Of a stretch of 64,000 nucleotides of DNA, positions 35,536-43,913 are shown piece after piece. The DNA is taken from contig NZ_JAPDPF010000002.1 in the NCBI RefSeq assembly GCF_026283925.1, positions 558,001 to 622,000 on the forward strand, read 5' to 3'. The notes under the pieces were generated by a model. That model had not been told where the DNA came from and made no database searches. It saw only the letters and a list, made by a program, of their open reading frames with translations. The first letter of the stretch is position 1, and each line of letters starts with the position of its first letter. This stretch comes from Dyella halodurans. Lineage in GTDB: Bacteria > Pseudomonadota > Gammaproteobacteria > Xanthomonadales > Rhodanobacteraceae. The position numbers and the translations under genes were made by a program.

Positions 35536-37788
35536 ATGCGCATACGATCATTCCTGCCATGGATCGTCGCGTGGGTTGCGATCGGGTCATCGAATGGCCG
35601 CGCAGAGTCGCCACCGGCGCGACCACCGCCTGAACCCGGCTGCATCGGCCTGGTGCTCGGCGGCGGCGGCGCTCGCGGCGCCGCCCATATCGGTGTGCTG
35701 CAAGTACTGGAACGCGAGCACATACCCATTTGCCGCGTCTCGGGCACCAGCATGGGCGCCATCGTGGGCGGGCTCTATGCCGCCGGCTACAGCCCGGATG
35801 AAATGGCCCATATCGTCACCACGCTGGACTGGAAGGACCTGTTCTCCGACGATCCGGCGCGCGTGGACATGCCCATGCGTCGCAAGGATGCGGACTATCG
35901 CTACCTGCTGAACTTCGAAGTCGGTTATCGCGACGGACGCATCATCACCCCCGCAGGCTTCGTACAAGGACAGAAACTGCTGCTCCTGCTGCGACGCCTG
36001 CTGATTTCCACCTGGGATGTCCACGACTTCGACCAGCTCGCCATTCCTTTCCGCGCCGTAGCCACCGACATCGTGGCCGGCAAGCCTGTGGTGTTTGGCA
36101 GCGGCGAACTGCCGCTGGCCATTCGCTCCAGCATGTCGGTGCCCGGTGCCTTCGCACCGGTCAATGTGGAAGGCCAGCTGCTGGTGGATGGCGGCGTGAT
36201 GGACAACGTGCCGATCGATGTGATTCGCGAGATGGGCGCGCAGCGACTTATCGTGGTGGACGTAGGTTCCCCGCTTTCAACACGGGAACAACTCACCAAT
36301 CCGGTGGCCCTGCTCAGCCAGATGGTGAGCGCGCTGATGGATGAGAAGACACGACGCCAGCTGGCCACGCTGACGCCAGACGACATCCTCATCCGCCCCG
36401 CCCTGGGTGATATCACCGCGGCGCAGTTCAATCGTGGCGAAGAGGCCATTGCGATCGGCAAGGCGGCCGCGGAAGCCGCACTGCCGCGACTGCGCACACT
36501 GACAGCCTCGCCAGCCGACTGGCAGGCATTCGAGGCCCGCCATCGCATGCGCGACTTCGATCCGGCCTTGATCGCATTCCTGAAGGTCGATGGCACGAAC
36601 ACGCAGACCGCGCCGTTCGTCAAGAACAGCATGGCCTCCGAGGTGGGCAAGCCGTATGACGCGGATCGGCTCGATAACCAGATCGGCTCCGTCTATGGGC
36701 GCGGCAACTACCAACAGATCGACTATCGCTTGCAGGAGCAGGACGGGCAACGCGGCCTGCTGATCATTCCGGCGGATAAACCCTGGGGCCCGGTCTACGG
36801 ACGCGTGGGACTGCAACTCGACAACGATTTCAACGGCAACAGCCAGTACCTGGTCTCCGGCGAAATCAACGCCACCAATATCAACCGTTACGGAGCCGAA
36901 TGGCGCAGCACCCTGTGGGGCGGACGCATCGGCGGCATCGCCAGCGAGTTCTACCAACCCCTGGGCCAGAACGCGACCACCTACGTGCAACCCTTCGTCC
37001 TGTTCCGCAAGGAGGATCTGCCCATCTTTGACAGCAGCGGTAGCCGCCAATTGGCCGACTATCGTGTTCGGCGCGACAAGCTGGGGCTGGAAGCCGGCTG
37101 GTCACCGGTCAGTTACTGGCGGCTGCTGGCGCAGTTCACCCGCGGATACGATAGCGCCAACCTGACCGTCGGCAGCCCCACCGACTTTCCCGCTCAGACG
37201 TCCAATTACTCGATGTTCAAGGTCGGCGTGGACTGGGACAGCCTGGACAGCGCGCAATTTCCGACACAGGGCGCGCACGTTCAACTGGGCTACGAAATGT
37301 ATCGGACGGTGCTCGGCGGCCAGGTCAGCGGCGACGTCGCGCGCCTGACTGCCGATTGGGTGCCGCGTTTCTGGGAGCCGGACAGTCGCTACCACCTGCT
37401 GCTCGGCATGCGCGTGTCCAGTGCGGTCGACAACGCGAACGTCTTCGAGACGCAGGACTTCCTGGGTGGCTTCCTCAATCTTTCCGGCTATACGGAACGT
37501 GCCCTCTACGGCAACCAGTCGGCCTTGTTGCGCGCCGTCATCTACCGCCGCACCGGGCGAATGGATGCGATTTTCTCGACGCCGTTCTATATCGGCGGCA
37601 GCCTCGAGGCCGGCAATACCTGGCATAGCAAGAACGACGTGCGGCTGGACTCGTTGATCTACGCCGGCAGCATTTTCGCGGGCCTGCAGTCACCCCTGGG
37701 CCCGGTGTTTCTCGGCTACGGCTATGCCGACGGTGGGCATAGCGCGATCTACCTCACGTTCGGCTCCCTGCTGCGCCCCCGCCCCTGA
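35536..37788 (+). CDS. Patatin-like phospholipase with C-terminal beta-barrel (PlpD-like, type Vd secretion)
   Basis: The 750-residue protein has a signal peptide (MRIRSFLPWIVAWVAIGSSN). A patatin domain follows, with the oxyanion loop GGGGARG (residues about 42-48), nucleophile Ser72 in GTSMG and Asp218 in VDGGVMDN. A POTRA-like segment lies near residues 350-430. The last ~300 residues are rich in amphipathic strands and end in Phe-containing strands typical of an Omp85/TpsB-like barrel. This order matches PlpD of Pseudomonas, a type Vd autotransporter with phospholipase A1-type activity. Whether the lipase is released is unknown. ATG 35536 gives a good signal peptide; the longer frame upstream does not. 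Confidence 0.88.
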   Translation: MRIRSFLPWIVAWVAIGSSNGRAESPPARPPPEPGCIGLVLGGGGARGAAHIGVLQVLEREHIPICRVSGTSMGAIVGGLYAAGYSPDEMAHIVTTLDWKDLFSDDPARVDMPMRRKDADYRYLLNFEVGYRDGRIITPAGFVQGQKLLLLLRRLLISTWDVHDFDQLAIPFRAVATDIVAGKPVVFGSGELPLAIRSSMSVPGAFAPVNVEGQLLVDGGVMDNVPIDVIREMGAQRLIVVDVGSPLSTREQLTNPVALLSQMVSALMDEKTRRQLATLTPDDILIRPALGDITAAQFNRGEEAIAIGKAAAEAALPRLRTLTASPADWQAFEARHRMRDFDPALIAFLKVDGTNTQTAPFVKNSMASEVGKPYDADRLDNQIGSVYGRGNYQQIDYRLQEQDGQRGLLIIPADKPWGPVYGRVGLQLDNDFNGNSQYLVSGEINATNINRYGAEWRSTLWGGRIGGIASEFYQPLGQNATTYVQPFVLFRKEDLPIFDSSGSRQLADYRVRRDKLGLEAGWSPVSYWRLLAQFTRGYDSANLTVGSPTDFPAQTSNYSMFKVGVDWDSLDSAQFPTQGAHVQLGYEMYRTVLGGQVSGDVARLTADWVPRFWEPDSRYHLLLGMRVSSAVDNANVFETQDFLGGFLNLSGYTERALYGNQSALLRAVIYRRTGRMDAIFSTPFYIGGSLEAGNTWHSKNDVRLDSLIYAGSIFAGLQSPLGPVFLGYGYADGGHSAIYLTFGSLLRPRP

Positions 37789-37809
37789 GCCTGCCGGGGG
37801 GGGGCTTCC

Positions 37810-37830
37810 GTAGTTTTACTGGAAAACTAC
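37810..37830. promoter_or_regulatory. Inverted repeat GTAGTTTT-N5-AAAACTAC
   Basis: Perfect 8-base arms with a 5-base spacer lie in the gap between the patatin gene and the response regulator at 38017. It is an operator candidate or a terminator-like hairpin for the patatin transcript. A second overlapping symmetry (ACTGG/CCAGT) is present. It lies about 190 bases before the regulator start. Confidence 0.4.
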
Positions 37831-38016
37831 CAGTGGAAATTCGCTTACCAGGCGGGCGCGATCGGGCCAATCTTGCGCTGGGTGACCGCGACCAGCGACG
37901 AGGGATCACTTCATGCCAAGACGACCTCTGCCCGCCCTGCTGGTTGCCCAGTCGCTCGCCGCCGCCAGCCTGTCGCTGGCGACCGAACCCGCGACATGAG
38001 CATCTCGCTCTAGGCC

Positions 38017-38721
38017 ATGCATAGCTCCCGCCGACAGCACGGTCGATACGGACGCAAACCACGGCTGCTGCTGGCCGACGATCACCGCTGCATTGCCGAG
38101 GGGCTCGCCGGCCTGCTCGCCCCCATCACCGACTCCGTGGCCATCGTGCATGACGGCGAGTCGCTGGTGGACAGCGTGCTGGCCGGAAACATCGACATGG
38201 TCGTCTCCGAGATCGGGCTGCCCTTGCTTGGCGGCATACAGGCCCTGGGCAAGCTGCGTACACAAGCTTGTCACGTCCCCTTTATTGTACTTACCGCGCA
38301 CGATGAGCCATTGATCGTCCGCCAGGCGCTGGAGACGGGCGCCAACGGCTATGTGCTCAAGCAATCGGCCAGTGCGGAGCTGTACGCGGCGATCGCGGCT
38401 GTCGCGGGCGGCGAGCACTACATCAGTCCGAGCCTGATGGCATCACTGCTGCAGGAACCGGTGATGTCCCGCACGCTCACCCATCGTCAACGACAAGTGA
38501 TCGATCGCATGGCAGGAGGACGACGGACTACCGAGATCGCTGCGGAGCTTGGCATTTCCGTCCGCACCGTCGAAAGCCACCGGCAGGCCCTGCTCGGCCT
38601 GCTTGGCGTGCATAGCAGCGTGGCGCTGATCCGCGAAGCGGAACGCCTCGGCCTGATCGCCCCCGGTTCATCAGACGAAAGCAACCCAGCGCCTTTCGCG
38701 ACGGACTTACTGGATGAGTAG
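38017..38721 (+). CDS. NarL-type response regulator with Glu at the phosphoacceptor position
   Basis: The 234-residue protein has a receiver domain and a LuxR-type helix-turn-helix (LTHRQRQVIDRMAGGRRTTEI, then ISVRTVESHRQALL). The receiver keeps the acidic pair (residues 21-22), Thr in VLTAHDE and Lys in YVLKQS. The phosphoacceptor is Glu65 (VVSEIGLP), where the paralogue at 32873 has Asp64 (VVTDINMP). The spacing from the acidic pair is identical, so the alignment is clear. Such a regulator probably cannot be phosphorylated normally and may be constitutively active or respond by another route. No kinase gene is adjacent. The start was taken at ATG 38017. Confidence 0.88.
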   Translation: MHSSRRQHGRYGRKPRLLLADDHRCIAEGLAGLLAPITDSVAIVHDGESLVDSVLAGNIDMVVSEIGLPLLGGIQALGKLRTQACHVPFIVLTAHDEPLIVRQALETGANGYVLKQSASAELYAAIAAVAGGEHYISPSLMASLLQEPVMSRTLTHRQRQVIDRMAGGRRTTEIAAELGISVRTVESHRQALLGLLGVHSSVALIREAERLGLIAPGSSDESNPAPFATDLLDE

Positions 38722-38825
38722 CTAGCGTTTTTTCGCCTTTGCCTATCGCACGACTAAAGCCGCCAGCGGATGGCAGCCCCGTTTTCTCTTGCGAGTCACA
38801 CCATGAGAACCAGAGGATCACGGCC

Positions 38826-39470
38826 ATGAAACTGCTAAGCGTCGCTGCATTGGGCCTGCTCATTGCGCTGGCCGGGTGCTCAACGTTACGAATCACCAAC
38901 GAATGGCGCGACCCCGGTTGGCCCGGTCCGCCCGCTACTCATATCGCGGTGATCGGCATTTCCAATAGCGACAGCACGCGCCGGGTGTTCGAGGACACCT
39001 TCGTGCAGGAGCTACAGACCGCCGGCGTCACCGCGACGGCCAGCTATACGCAGATTGGACCGAACGATACGTCCGTCAATGTCGAGAATCTGATCAAGTC
39101 CTCGGGGGCCGATGCCATCCTGGTCACCCGCGTGCAAAGCGTGGAGCAACGGATCAACGTCAGTCCGGGTGCGCCGGGACGTGCCTGGGGCAGCCCCTGG
39201 GGCGGTCCAGGCTGGGGTGGTCCTGGCTGGCGGGGCCCGCCCGGCCGTCGTGGCTTCTATGGCTGGTATGGCAACGCCTGGCAACAGGCGCCGGTGGTCA
39301 CCGTCACGGAACAAGTCACGCTTGAAACCAGCATCTGGGATGCACGCACAGAGACCGTGGTGTGGGTGGTCTCGACCCAGGGCGTTGCCAGCAACAACGT
39401 CCCGCGGATGACCCGCAACCTCGCCAGCACCCTCATCCCGCGGCTCAGGCAGAACGGCATCATCCACTGA
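38826..39470 (+). CDS. Lipoprotein of unknown function with Gly/Pro/Trp-rich insert
   Basis: The 214-residue protein has a lipoprotein signal (MKLLSVAALGLLIALAGC) with the lipobox LAGC, Cys18 being the lipidation site. A conserved-looking domain follows (HIAVIGISNSDSTRRVFEDT, then GADAILVTRVQSVEQ). A low-complexity Gly-Pro-Trp-Arg segment spans residues about 118-145, and a final domain contains VTLETSIWDARTETVVWV. It is probably on the inner leaflet of the outer membrane. No named family is recognised. Confidence 0.8.
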   Translation: MKLLSVAALGLLIALAGCSTLRITNEWRDPGWPGPPATHIAVIGISNSDSTRRVFEDTFVQELQTAGVTATASYTQIGPNDTSVNVENLIKSSGADAILVTRVQSVEQRINVSPGAPGRAWGSPWGGPGWGGPGWRGPPGRRGFYGWYGNAWQQAPVVTVTEQVTLETSIWDARTETVVWVVSTQGVASNNVPRMTRNLASTLIPRLRQNGIIH

Positions 39471-39780
39471 TGGCGACATCGTGCGGACGCGCCCGCCCGT
39501 CCCGGATCGGACCATGGTCATACAGAAGCCATGGCGGGCGCATCCACTAGCCTTCATGGCTGCTCCGGCGTCAGCGCCGGTGGAGCAGGCTGGTTGCAGC
39601 GTCCATGCGCACTCGGTAGCAGAGCGGTCAAGCAAGTGGCTTCACGGATCGGCGAGTTGCCAATGAGCTTTACCGACAGCGTGGGCTACCGACTGGCCTC
39701 CCACAGCGCTGGGCCACATGGAGGTGCTTACCGCTTCGTCATCACCGCGCTGCTTTCCGCGCGAGCACAGGAGCCGGACC
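39471..39780. other. Intergenic region, nothing recognised
   Basis: This 310-base gap separates the lipoprotein gene from the glycine-zipper protein gene. Several short open frames exist but none has a ribosome site or family-like sequence. No repeat or clear operator was seen. The promoter of the next gene should be here. Confidence 0.4.
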
Positions 39781-40239
39781 ATGCATACCTCACTGAAACT
39801 TCTCACCGCCCTGCTCGTCTGCGGCACCAACGTGGCCATAAGCGCCCAGCAGCTCCCCGCAGCCTACCCCGCCCAAGGCCAGAATGCCGAGCAGCAGGCT
39901 GCCGATAAAAATGCCTGCGCTTCATGGGCGCAAAGCAACGCCGCCACCCAACCCGTACCAGCACAGCAGACCGGACCCGCGGTCGGTGGTGGCCAGCGCG
40001 TCGCGGGCGCCGCCCGCGGTGCGGCCGCCGGCGCCGTCATCGGTGGTGCCGCCAATGGCGATGCCGGACATGGCGCCGGTGTCGGTGCAGCGGCAGGCGT
40101 GGTCGCCGGCGGCGTGCGCGCACGACAACAGCGCCGTGCCGACAACGCAGCCTCGGCGAACACGCAAGCGCAGAATTCAGCAGCCTACGGCCAGGCATTT
40201 GGCGCCTGCATGAAGGGCAAGGGCTATACCGTCAATTGA
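39781..40239 (+). CDS. Exported glycine-zipper protein
   Basis: The 152-residue protein has a signal peptide (MHTSLKLLTALLVCGTNVAI, cleavage near SA-QQ), and its mature part is Ala/Gln-rich. The core, residues about 68-110, alternates Gly and Ala (ARGAAAGAVIGGAANGDAG, then GVGAAAGVVAGGV), a glycine-zipper pattern that packs membrane or oligomer helices. The C-terminus has a conserved-looking ACMKGKGYTVN tail with one Cys, like other small zipper proteins of the envelope. It is likely a stress-related envelope protein. The exact role is unknown. Confidence 0.8.
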   Translation: MHTSLKLLTALLVCGTNVAISAQQLPAAYPAQGQNAEQQAADKNACASWAQSNAATQPVPAQQTGPAVGGGQRVAGAARGAAAGAVIGGAANGDAGHGAGVGAAAGVVAGGVRARQQRRADNAASANTQAQNSAAYGQAFGACMKGKGYTVN

Positions 40240-40319
40240 ATGCGCTCCCTGCATGCATGCGACGCGGTCCTTGCCTGCATGCACTCGATTCAGCTCCCTG
40301 GCCAGTTCGGCTCGACGAA

Positions 40320-40347
40320 GGGTAGCTTCTATCCACCCAAGCTACCC
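40320..40347. terminator. Hairpin between convergent genes
   Basis: GGGTAGCTT and AAGCTACCC form a 9-bp stem with a 10-base loop, between the genes ending at 40239 (plus) and 40370 (minus). No long T tract is present, so terminator function is only suggested. Confidence 0.4.
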
Positions 40348-40369
40348 CTTGCGCGCGCCGGCTCCATCG

Positions 40370-41275
40370 TCACTTCTCGTCGTCCTTGACTTCCTCCCAG
40401 CTGCTGTCCGGGTCAAAGCGCTTGATGGTCTGCACCAGTTTGTCGGTGTCCTTGCCGAGATCCTTTTCGAAGGTCTCGCCATCGTGGCTGACCATGAAAG
40501 TCATCACACCGGTTTCGCCGTATTTGATCGGCCACGCCACCAGGGCGAAACCACTCGTCATGCGGCCGCCCACGATGTAGTTGTAGGCACCACCGGGCGC
40601 AGAAGGACCCTGCGCCGTGAGGATGCGATAGCGATACCCGTGATAGCCCTGACCTGGCGTGACCTCTGCGAACAGCGGACCCAGCGGGCTTTCGGGTTCG
40701 TCGCCGCTGACGGGCCAATACAAGCCATCGTGCTTGCCTTGCGTGCTCATGAACTTCTGCGCGTACTGCAACACGCCATCGCCCATGCGATCCTTCGACG
40801 CGAAGTCGCGTTGCGCGTCGTAGTACGCAAGCATCGCCTTCTCTGTCGCCAGCTCATTCGCGCCGATATGCCGCGTGCGGATCTCGCCCTGCGCCGTCTT
40901 GACGTCGAAGTGCCAACCGGACGGCCCCTGCACGATCGGAATCGGCAAGGTCCAATCGTCCTTGCCTACGGCGAGATGTCCGCTCTTGGCGTCGCCGTCG
41001 ATCCGATGGGCTTCATCGAATCGGGCAAGAAACACATCCACGTCGGAACGATCGATGCCGTCCGTGGGGATGTAATCCTTCCAGTTGGCGCCGAGCACCT
41101 TGGCCAGCGCGACCTTGTCGTTATTGCGCAAGGCGTCCACGAAGGCCTTCGCCGCTGCATCGGCGCTGGGATAGTTCGCCTCTTGCGCGAGCACGCCGGC
41201 TGAAAGCGCGCAGCCAACGGCCAACGCGAAGCAAAGGCAAAGGCCACGTCCGGAGAGTGTCAGATTCATGGTCAT
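40370..41275 (-). CDS. Exported DUF2950 family protein
   Basis: The 301-residue protein has a signal peptide (about residues 1-31) and a DUF2950 body: YPSADAAAKAFVDALRNNDK, then DYIPTDGIDRSDVDVFLARF, RTRHIGANELATEKAMLAYY and VPGQGYHGYRYRILTAQG-like text. The family is periplasmic and uncharacterised. Its ATG overlaps the DUF3300 stop by 4 bases. These two families are often neighbours, which suggests one envelope function. Confidence 0.88.
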   Translation of the reverse strand: MTMNLTLSGRGLCLCFALAVGCALSAGVLAQEANYPSADAAAKAFVDALRNNDKVALAKVLGANWKDYIPTDGIDRSDVDVFLARFDEAHRIDGDAKSGHLAVGKDDWTLPIPIVQGPSGWHFDVKTAQGEIRTRHIGANELATEKAMLAYYDAQRDFASKDRMGDGVLQYAQKFMSTQGKHDGLYWPVSGDEPESPLGPLFAEVTPGQGYHGYRYRILTAQGPSAPGGAYNYIVGGRMTSGFALVAWPIKYGETGVMTFMVSHDGETFEKDLGKDTDKLVQTIKRFDPDSSWEEVKDDEK

Positions 41276-42714
41276 GCTCCCAATCGCCGACGACCGCCAC
41301 CGCCGCCACGGCTAGGTGCTGGACGTGACATTTGCCGCCCGCCGCCACCGCCGCCGCGCGAACTACCCATGGAACGCTGGCTCGACTGGCCGCGATTCAT
41401 TTGCGTGCGCGAGCTACCTGGTGACTGCACGCCACCGAACGCGTTGTCCCGCGCCTGCGGCCTGTTGCCGCCACCGCGCTGGCCAAAATTGCCGCCGCCA
41501 CCACGGTCCCCACCGCCGACGCCGCCCGCGCGATTGCCGCCTCCAGCATTGCGATCCCCAAGCCCGCCTGCCCCCTGGCCACCTCGGTCGAAGCCACCAT
41601 TGCCAGCCATCCGATCACCGGGTGCTGCCCTGGCAGGTCCGGCTGCACCACCATTTGCTCCGCGCCGCGCAGACGGCGACGAACCGTTGTTCGTCGTGCG
41701 ATCAAAACTCTGCATCGCGCGCTGCCGATCGGCGTTTGCCGCGCCGTCGCGACCGCGGAATCCCTGCCGCTGATCGGCACCACCTACGCCTTGACCAAAA
41801 CGATCCCGGCTGCCCGAGTCGCGGTAAGGCGTGCCGCGTCGATTCTGCGGATTGTGGTTCCAACGCGTATTGCCACTACCGCTGATGCGATTGCTCGAGC
41901 GGTTGATGTTGTTGTAGCGGTTGGTGTTGATGTTGACGTCGCCGCCGCCCCAGTTGAAGCCGCCCCATAGCGAATTGGTGATCGCGATGCCGGCACCAAA
42001 CATCAGGCCCGCCGCCAGGGCGCCACCGTAGGGGTAGTAAGCCGCCGGTGGTGGCCAGTAGTAAGGCGGATAGCCTGGATACGCCCAACTGCCGTACACC
42101 ACGGTGGGATTGTAGGAAGGCACGTAAACCACTTCAGGATTGGTCGGCTCGATTTGGATGATCGTGGTGCTCGGCGCGGCAGCCTCCGCAGGCGCCTGTT
42201 GCACCACGACTTTCTGTTGGTCGTTCGATTTCAGGTTGCCGGCCTGTTGTGCCTTCGCGCGCAAACGCTGCACCGAAGCCATCACCTGATCCGGCTCGGC
42301 AAGGAAGGCATCGCCGACGTTCTGCACCCAATCGGGACGATCCTTCATCTGTATCAGTACCTGGGGAAAGGCGACCAGTGACTGCACACTGGGATCCCAT
42401 GGCTTGTCCTCCACCTGCTTCACCGCCGCGTCGCCTTGCGCCTTGGGGTTGGCTGCCGACCAGGCGGCGGCCTCGGCCACGTCGCCGGGATAGGTGGTCG
42501 CCATCAGGATTTGCGACAGCAAGGCGTCCGGATACAGGGCTACCGGCGCCAGCATCTGGTCGAGCTGCTCAGGCTTGAATACCTGCTGGCTGCCTTGCGC
42601 CGGCTGGCCACCCTGCGGTGGCGGCGCATTCTGGGCGACCGCCCAGCCTGTAAAAAATACCCACACCGGCAGCAGAAAAAACTGCACCCATCTAGACCGA
42701 GTCGCCGTTTTCAT
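41272..42714 (-). CDS. Exported DUF3300 family protein with Arg/Gly-rich tail
   Basis: The 480-residue protein has a signal peptide (about residues 1-27) and a DUF3300 domain (LDQMLAPVALYPDALLSQIL, TYPGDVAEAA, FPQVLIQMKDRPDWVQNVGDAF). From about residue 205 it contains a Tyr/Pro-rich stretch (YPPYYWPPPAAYYPYGG). The last ~200 residues are low-complexity Gly/Arg/Asn, with repeated RGG-type runs. The tail is likely disordered and could bind surfaces or nucleic acids. Function of the family is unknown. It is divergent from the outer-membrane protein gene at 42946. Confidence 0.88.
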   Translation of the reverse strand: MKTATRSRWVQFFLLPVWVFFTGWAVAQNAPPPQGGQPAQGSQQVFKPEQLDQMLAPVALYPDALLSQILMATTYPGDVAEAAAWSAANPKAQGDAAVKQVEDKPWDPSVQSLVAFPQVLIQMKDRPDWVQNVGDAFLAEPDQVMASVQRLRAKAQQAGNLKSNDQQKVVVQQAPAEAAAPSTTIIQIEPTNPEVVYVPSYNPTVVYGSWAYPGYPPYYWPPPAAYYPYGGALAAGLMFGAGIAITNSLWGGFNWGGGDVNINTNRYNNINRSSNRISGSGNTRWNHNPQNRRGTPYRDSGSRDRFGQGVGGADQRQGFRGRDGAANADRQRAMQSFDRTTNNGSSPSARRGANGGAAGPARAAPGDRMAGNGGFDRGGQGAGGLGDRNAGGGNRAGGVGGGDRGGGGNFGQRGGGNRPQARDNAFGGVQSPGSSRTQMNRGQSSQRSMGSSRGGGGGGRQMSRPAPSRGGGGGRRRLGA

Positions 42715-42795
42715 TGCGTCGCTCCCGGAAATCGCGCACTTCCCAGCTTGCCACCAACGCGCACAGGCGCACAGCGCATTTATGCGGTGTTTGCA

Positions 42796-42810
42796 CTAAG
42801 CAAAAGTACC
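42796..42810 (+). promoter_or_regulatory. Weak motif copy CTAAGCAAAAGTACC (11/15)
   Basis: It lies about 80 bases before the DUF3300 gene in the divergent control region. An 11/15 match alone is not significant in 64 kb, but it sits 53 bases from a 14/15 copy. Treated as tentative. Confidence 0.25.
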
Positions 42811-42848
42811 TAGTCGCTACGAAGGGCGCGCACCGCGGCAGGCGACTT

Positions 42849-42863
42849 CGTAATTCTACTGAG
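42849..42863 (-). promoter_or_regulatory. CTCAGTAGAATTACG motif copy (14/15, minus strand)
   Basis: Read on the minus strand it differs by one base from CTAAGTAGAATTACG at 32803. It lies in the divergent gap between the DUF3300 gene and the outer-membrane protein gene, 10 kb from the kinase and regulator genes. It links this envelope locus to the signalling cluster. Confidence 0.5.
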
Positions 42864-42869
42864 TTGCAG

Positions 42870-42884
42870 CTAGGTAGTAGTTCG
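42870..42884 (+). promoter_or_regulatory. Weak motif copy CTAGGTAGTAGTTCG (11/15)
   Basis: It lies 21 bases (two helical turns) from the 42849 copy, in opposite orientation, so both could be bound on one face of the DNA. On its own the match is within chance. Confidence 0.25.
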
Positions 42885-42945
42885 CTGGGCAGCGCGGACA
42901 AGACACCTCACTATGCAAGCGGGCTTGACTTCAGGAAGAGCTGCC

Positions 42946-43788
42946 ATGCAACCCCGTCTCATTTCCCGCACTGCCCCGCGCATCGCCGCGCTCGCCCTGG
43001 CCCTGTTCTTCGCGGGCATCGGCTGCGCTCAGGCCGACCAACCGGATCTGTGGGATGGCAACTGGCATTTCTCCCTCACTCCCTACGTCTGGTTACCGGG
43101 TATATCCGCGAGTACGCGTTACCAGGTGCCGGGAACCGGCACCGTGGAGAACAGGACGAATAACGACATCTTCAGCTACCTCAGCGGTGCGTTCATGCTC
43201 GAAGGCGTGGCGCGCAAAGGGCAATGGGGCATTTACAGCGATGTCGACTGGGTCAATTTCACCAATGAAAAAGGCCACTTCACCCAGGTCGGCGGCGCCC
43301 GTTTCGGAGGCAGCGCCTCACTGAATACGAGTTGGGATCTGAAGGGCGGCCTGTTCAACGTGGCCGGCCTTTACTCGGCGGCACATGGACAGAACGGCTT
43401 CATCGATGTCCTGGTTGGTCTGCGTTATCTCTGGCTAAAGGGCAATGTCGACTGGGATTTCACCCTTAACGGCAACGCTGGACAAGTGAATCTGGCCAAC
43501 AGCGGTCGTCTGCGTGGCCAGACCAATCTTACCGACGGCATCATCGGCGTACGCGGTATCTGGACACCGTTCGCCAATAAGGACGTCTTTTTCCCCTACT
43601 ACGTCGACATCGGCAGCGGTGGGTCAGACACCAGTTACCAGGCCAAGCTTGGCGTGGGTTATGCCTTTCATTGGGGTGCGATCGCGCTGGTCTATCGCGA
43701 TGTCGAATACCACCAGAGCGGGGGCGACAACTTCCTGCGCAAGGCGCGGCTGAGCGGCCCCTCACTTAGTGCAACGTTCCAGTTCTAG
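42946..43788 (+). CDS. Outer-membrane beta-barrel-like protein, function unknown
   Basis: The 280-residue protein has a signal peptide (cleavage near QA-DQ, residues about 1-33). The mature part is rich in amphipathic strands (WHFSLTPYVWLPGISASTRY, LVGLRYLWLKGNVDWDF, LGVGYAFHWGAIALVYRDVEY) and ends in SATFQF, with the terminal Phe used by the barrel assembly machinery. ATG 42946 has AGGAAGAG upstream; ATG 42913 is the alternative. It is divergent from DUF3300/DUF2950 and shares their control region with the 15-base motif. Confidence 0.8.
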   Translation: MQPRLISRTAPRIAALALALFFAGIGCAQADQPDLWDGNWHFSLTPYVWLPGISASTRYQVPGTGTVENRTNNDIFSYLSGAFMLEGVARKGQWGIYSDVDWVNFTNEKGHFTQVGGARFGGSASLNTSWDLKGGLFNVAGLYSAAHGQNGFIDVLVGLRYLWLKGNVDWDFTLNGNAGQVNLANSGRLRGQTNLTDGIIGVRGIWTPFANKDVFFPYYVDIGSGGSDTSYQAKLGVGYAFHWGAIALVYRDVEYHQSGGDNFLRKARLSGPSLSATFQF

Positions 43789-43913
43789 GCGCTCGACTTC
43801 GGCCACTTTCGACCGTCCACGATGGTTAGCTGCCGCCATCACTCGGTGCGCGCGACGCAACGATGAGCGTGTTGCGTGCTAATCCACGATCGGCCACGCC
43901 ATGGACGCCGCCT

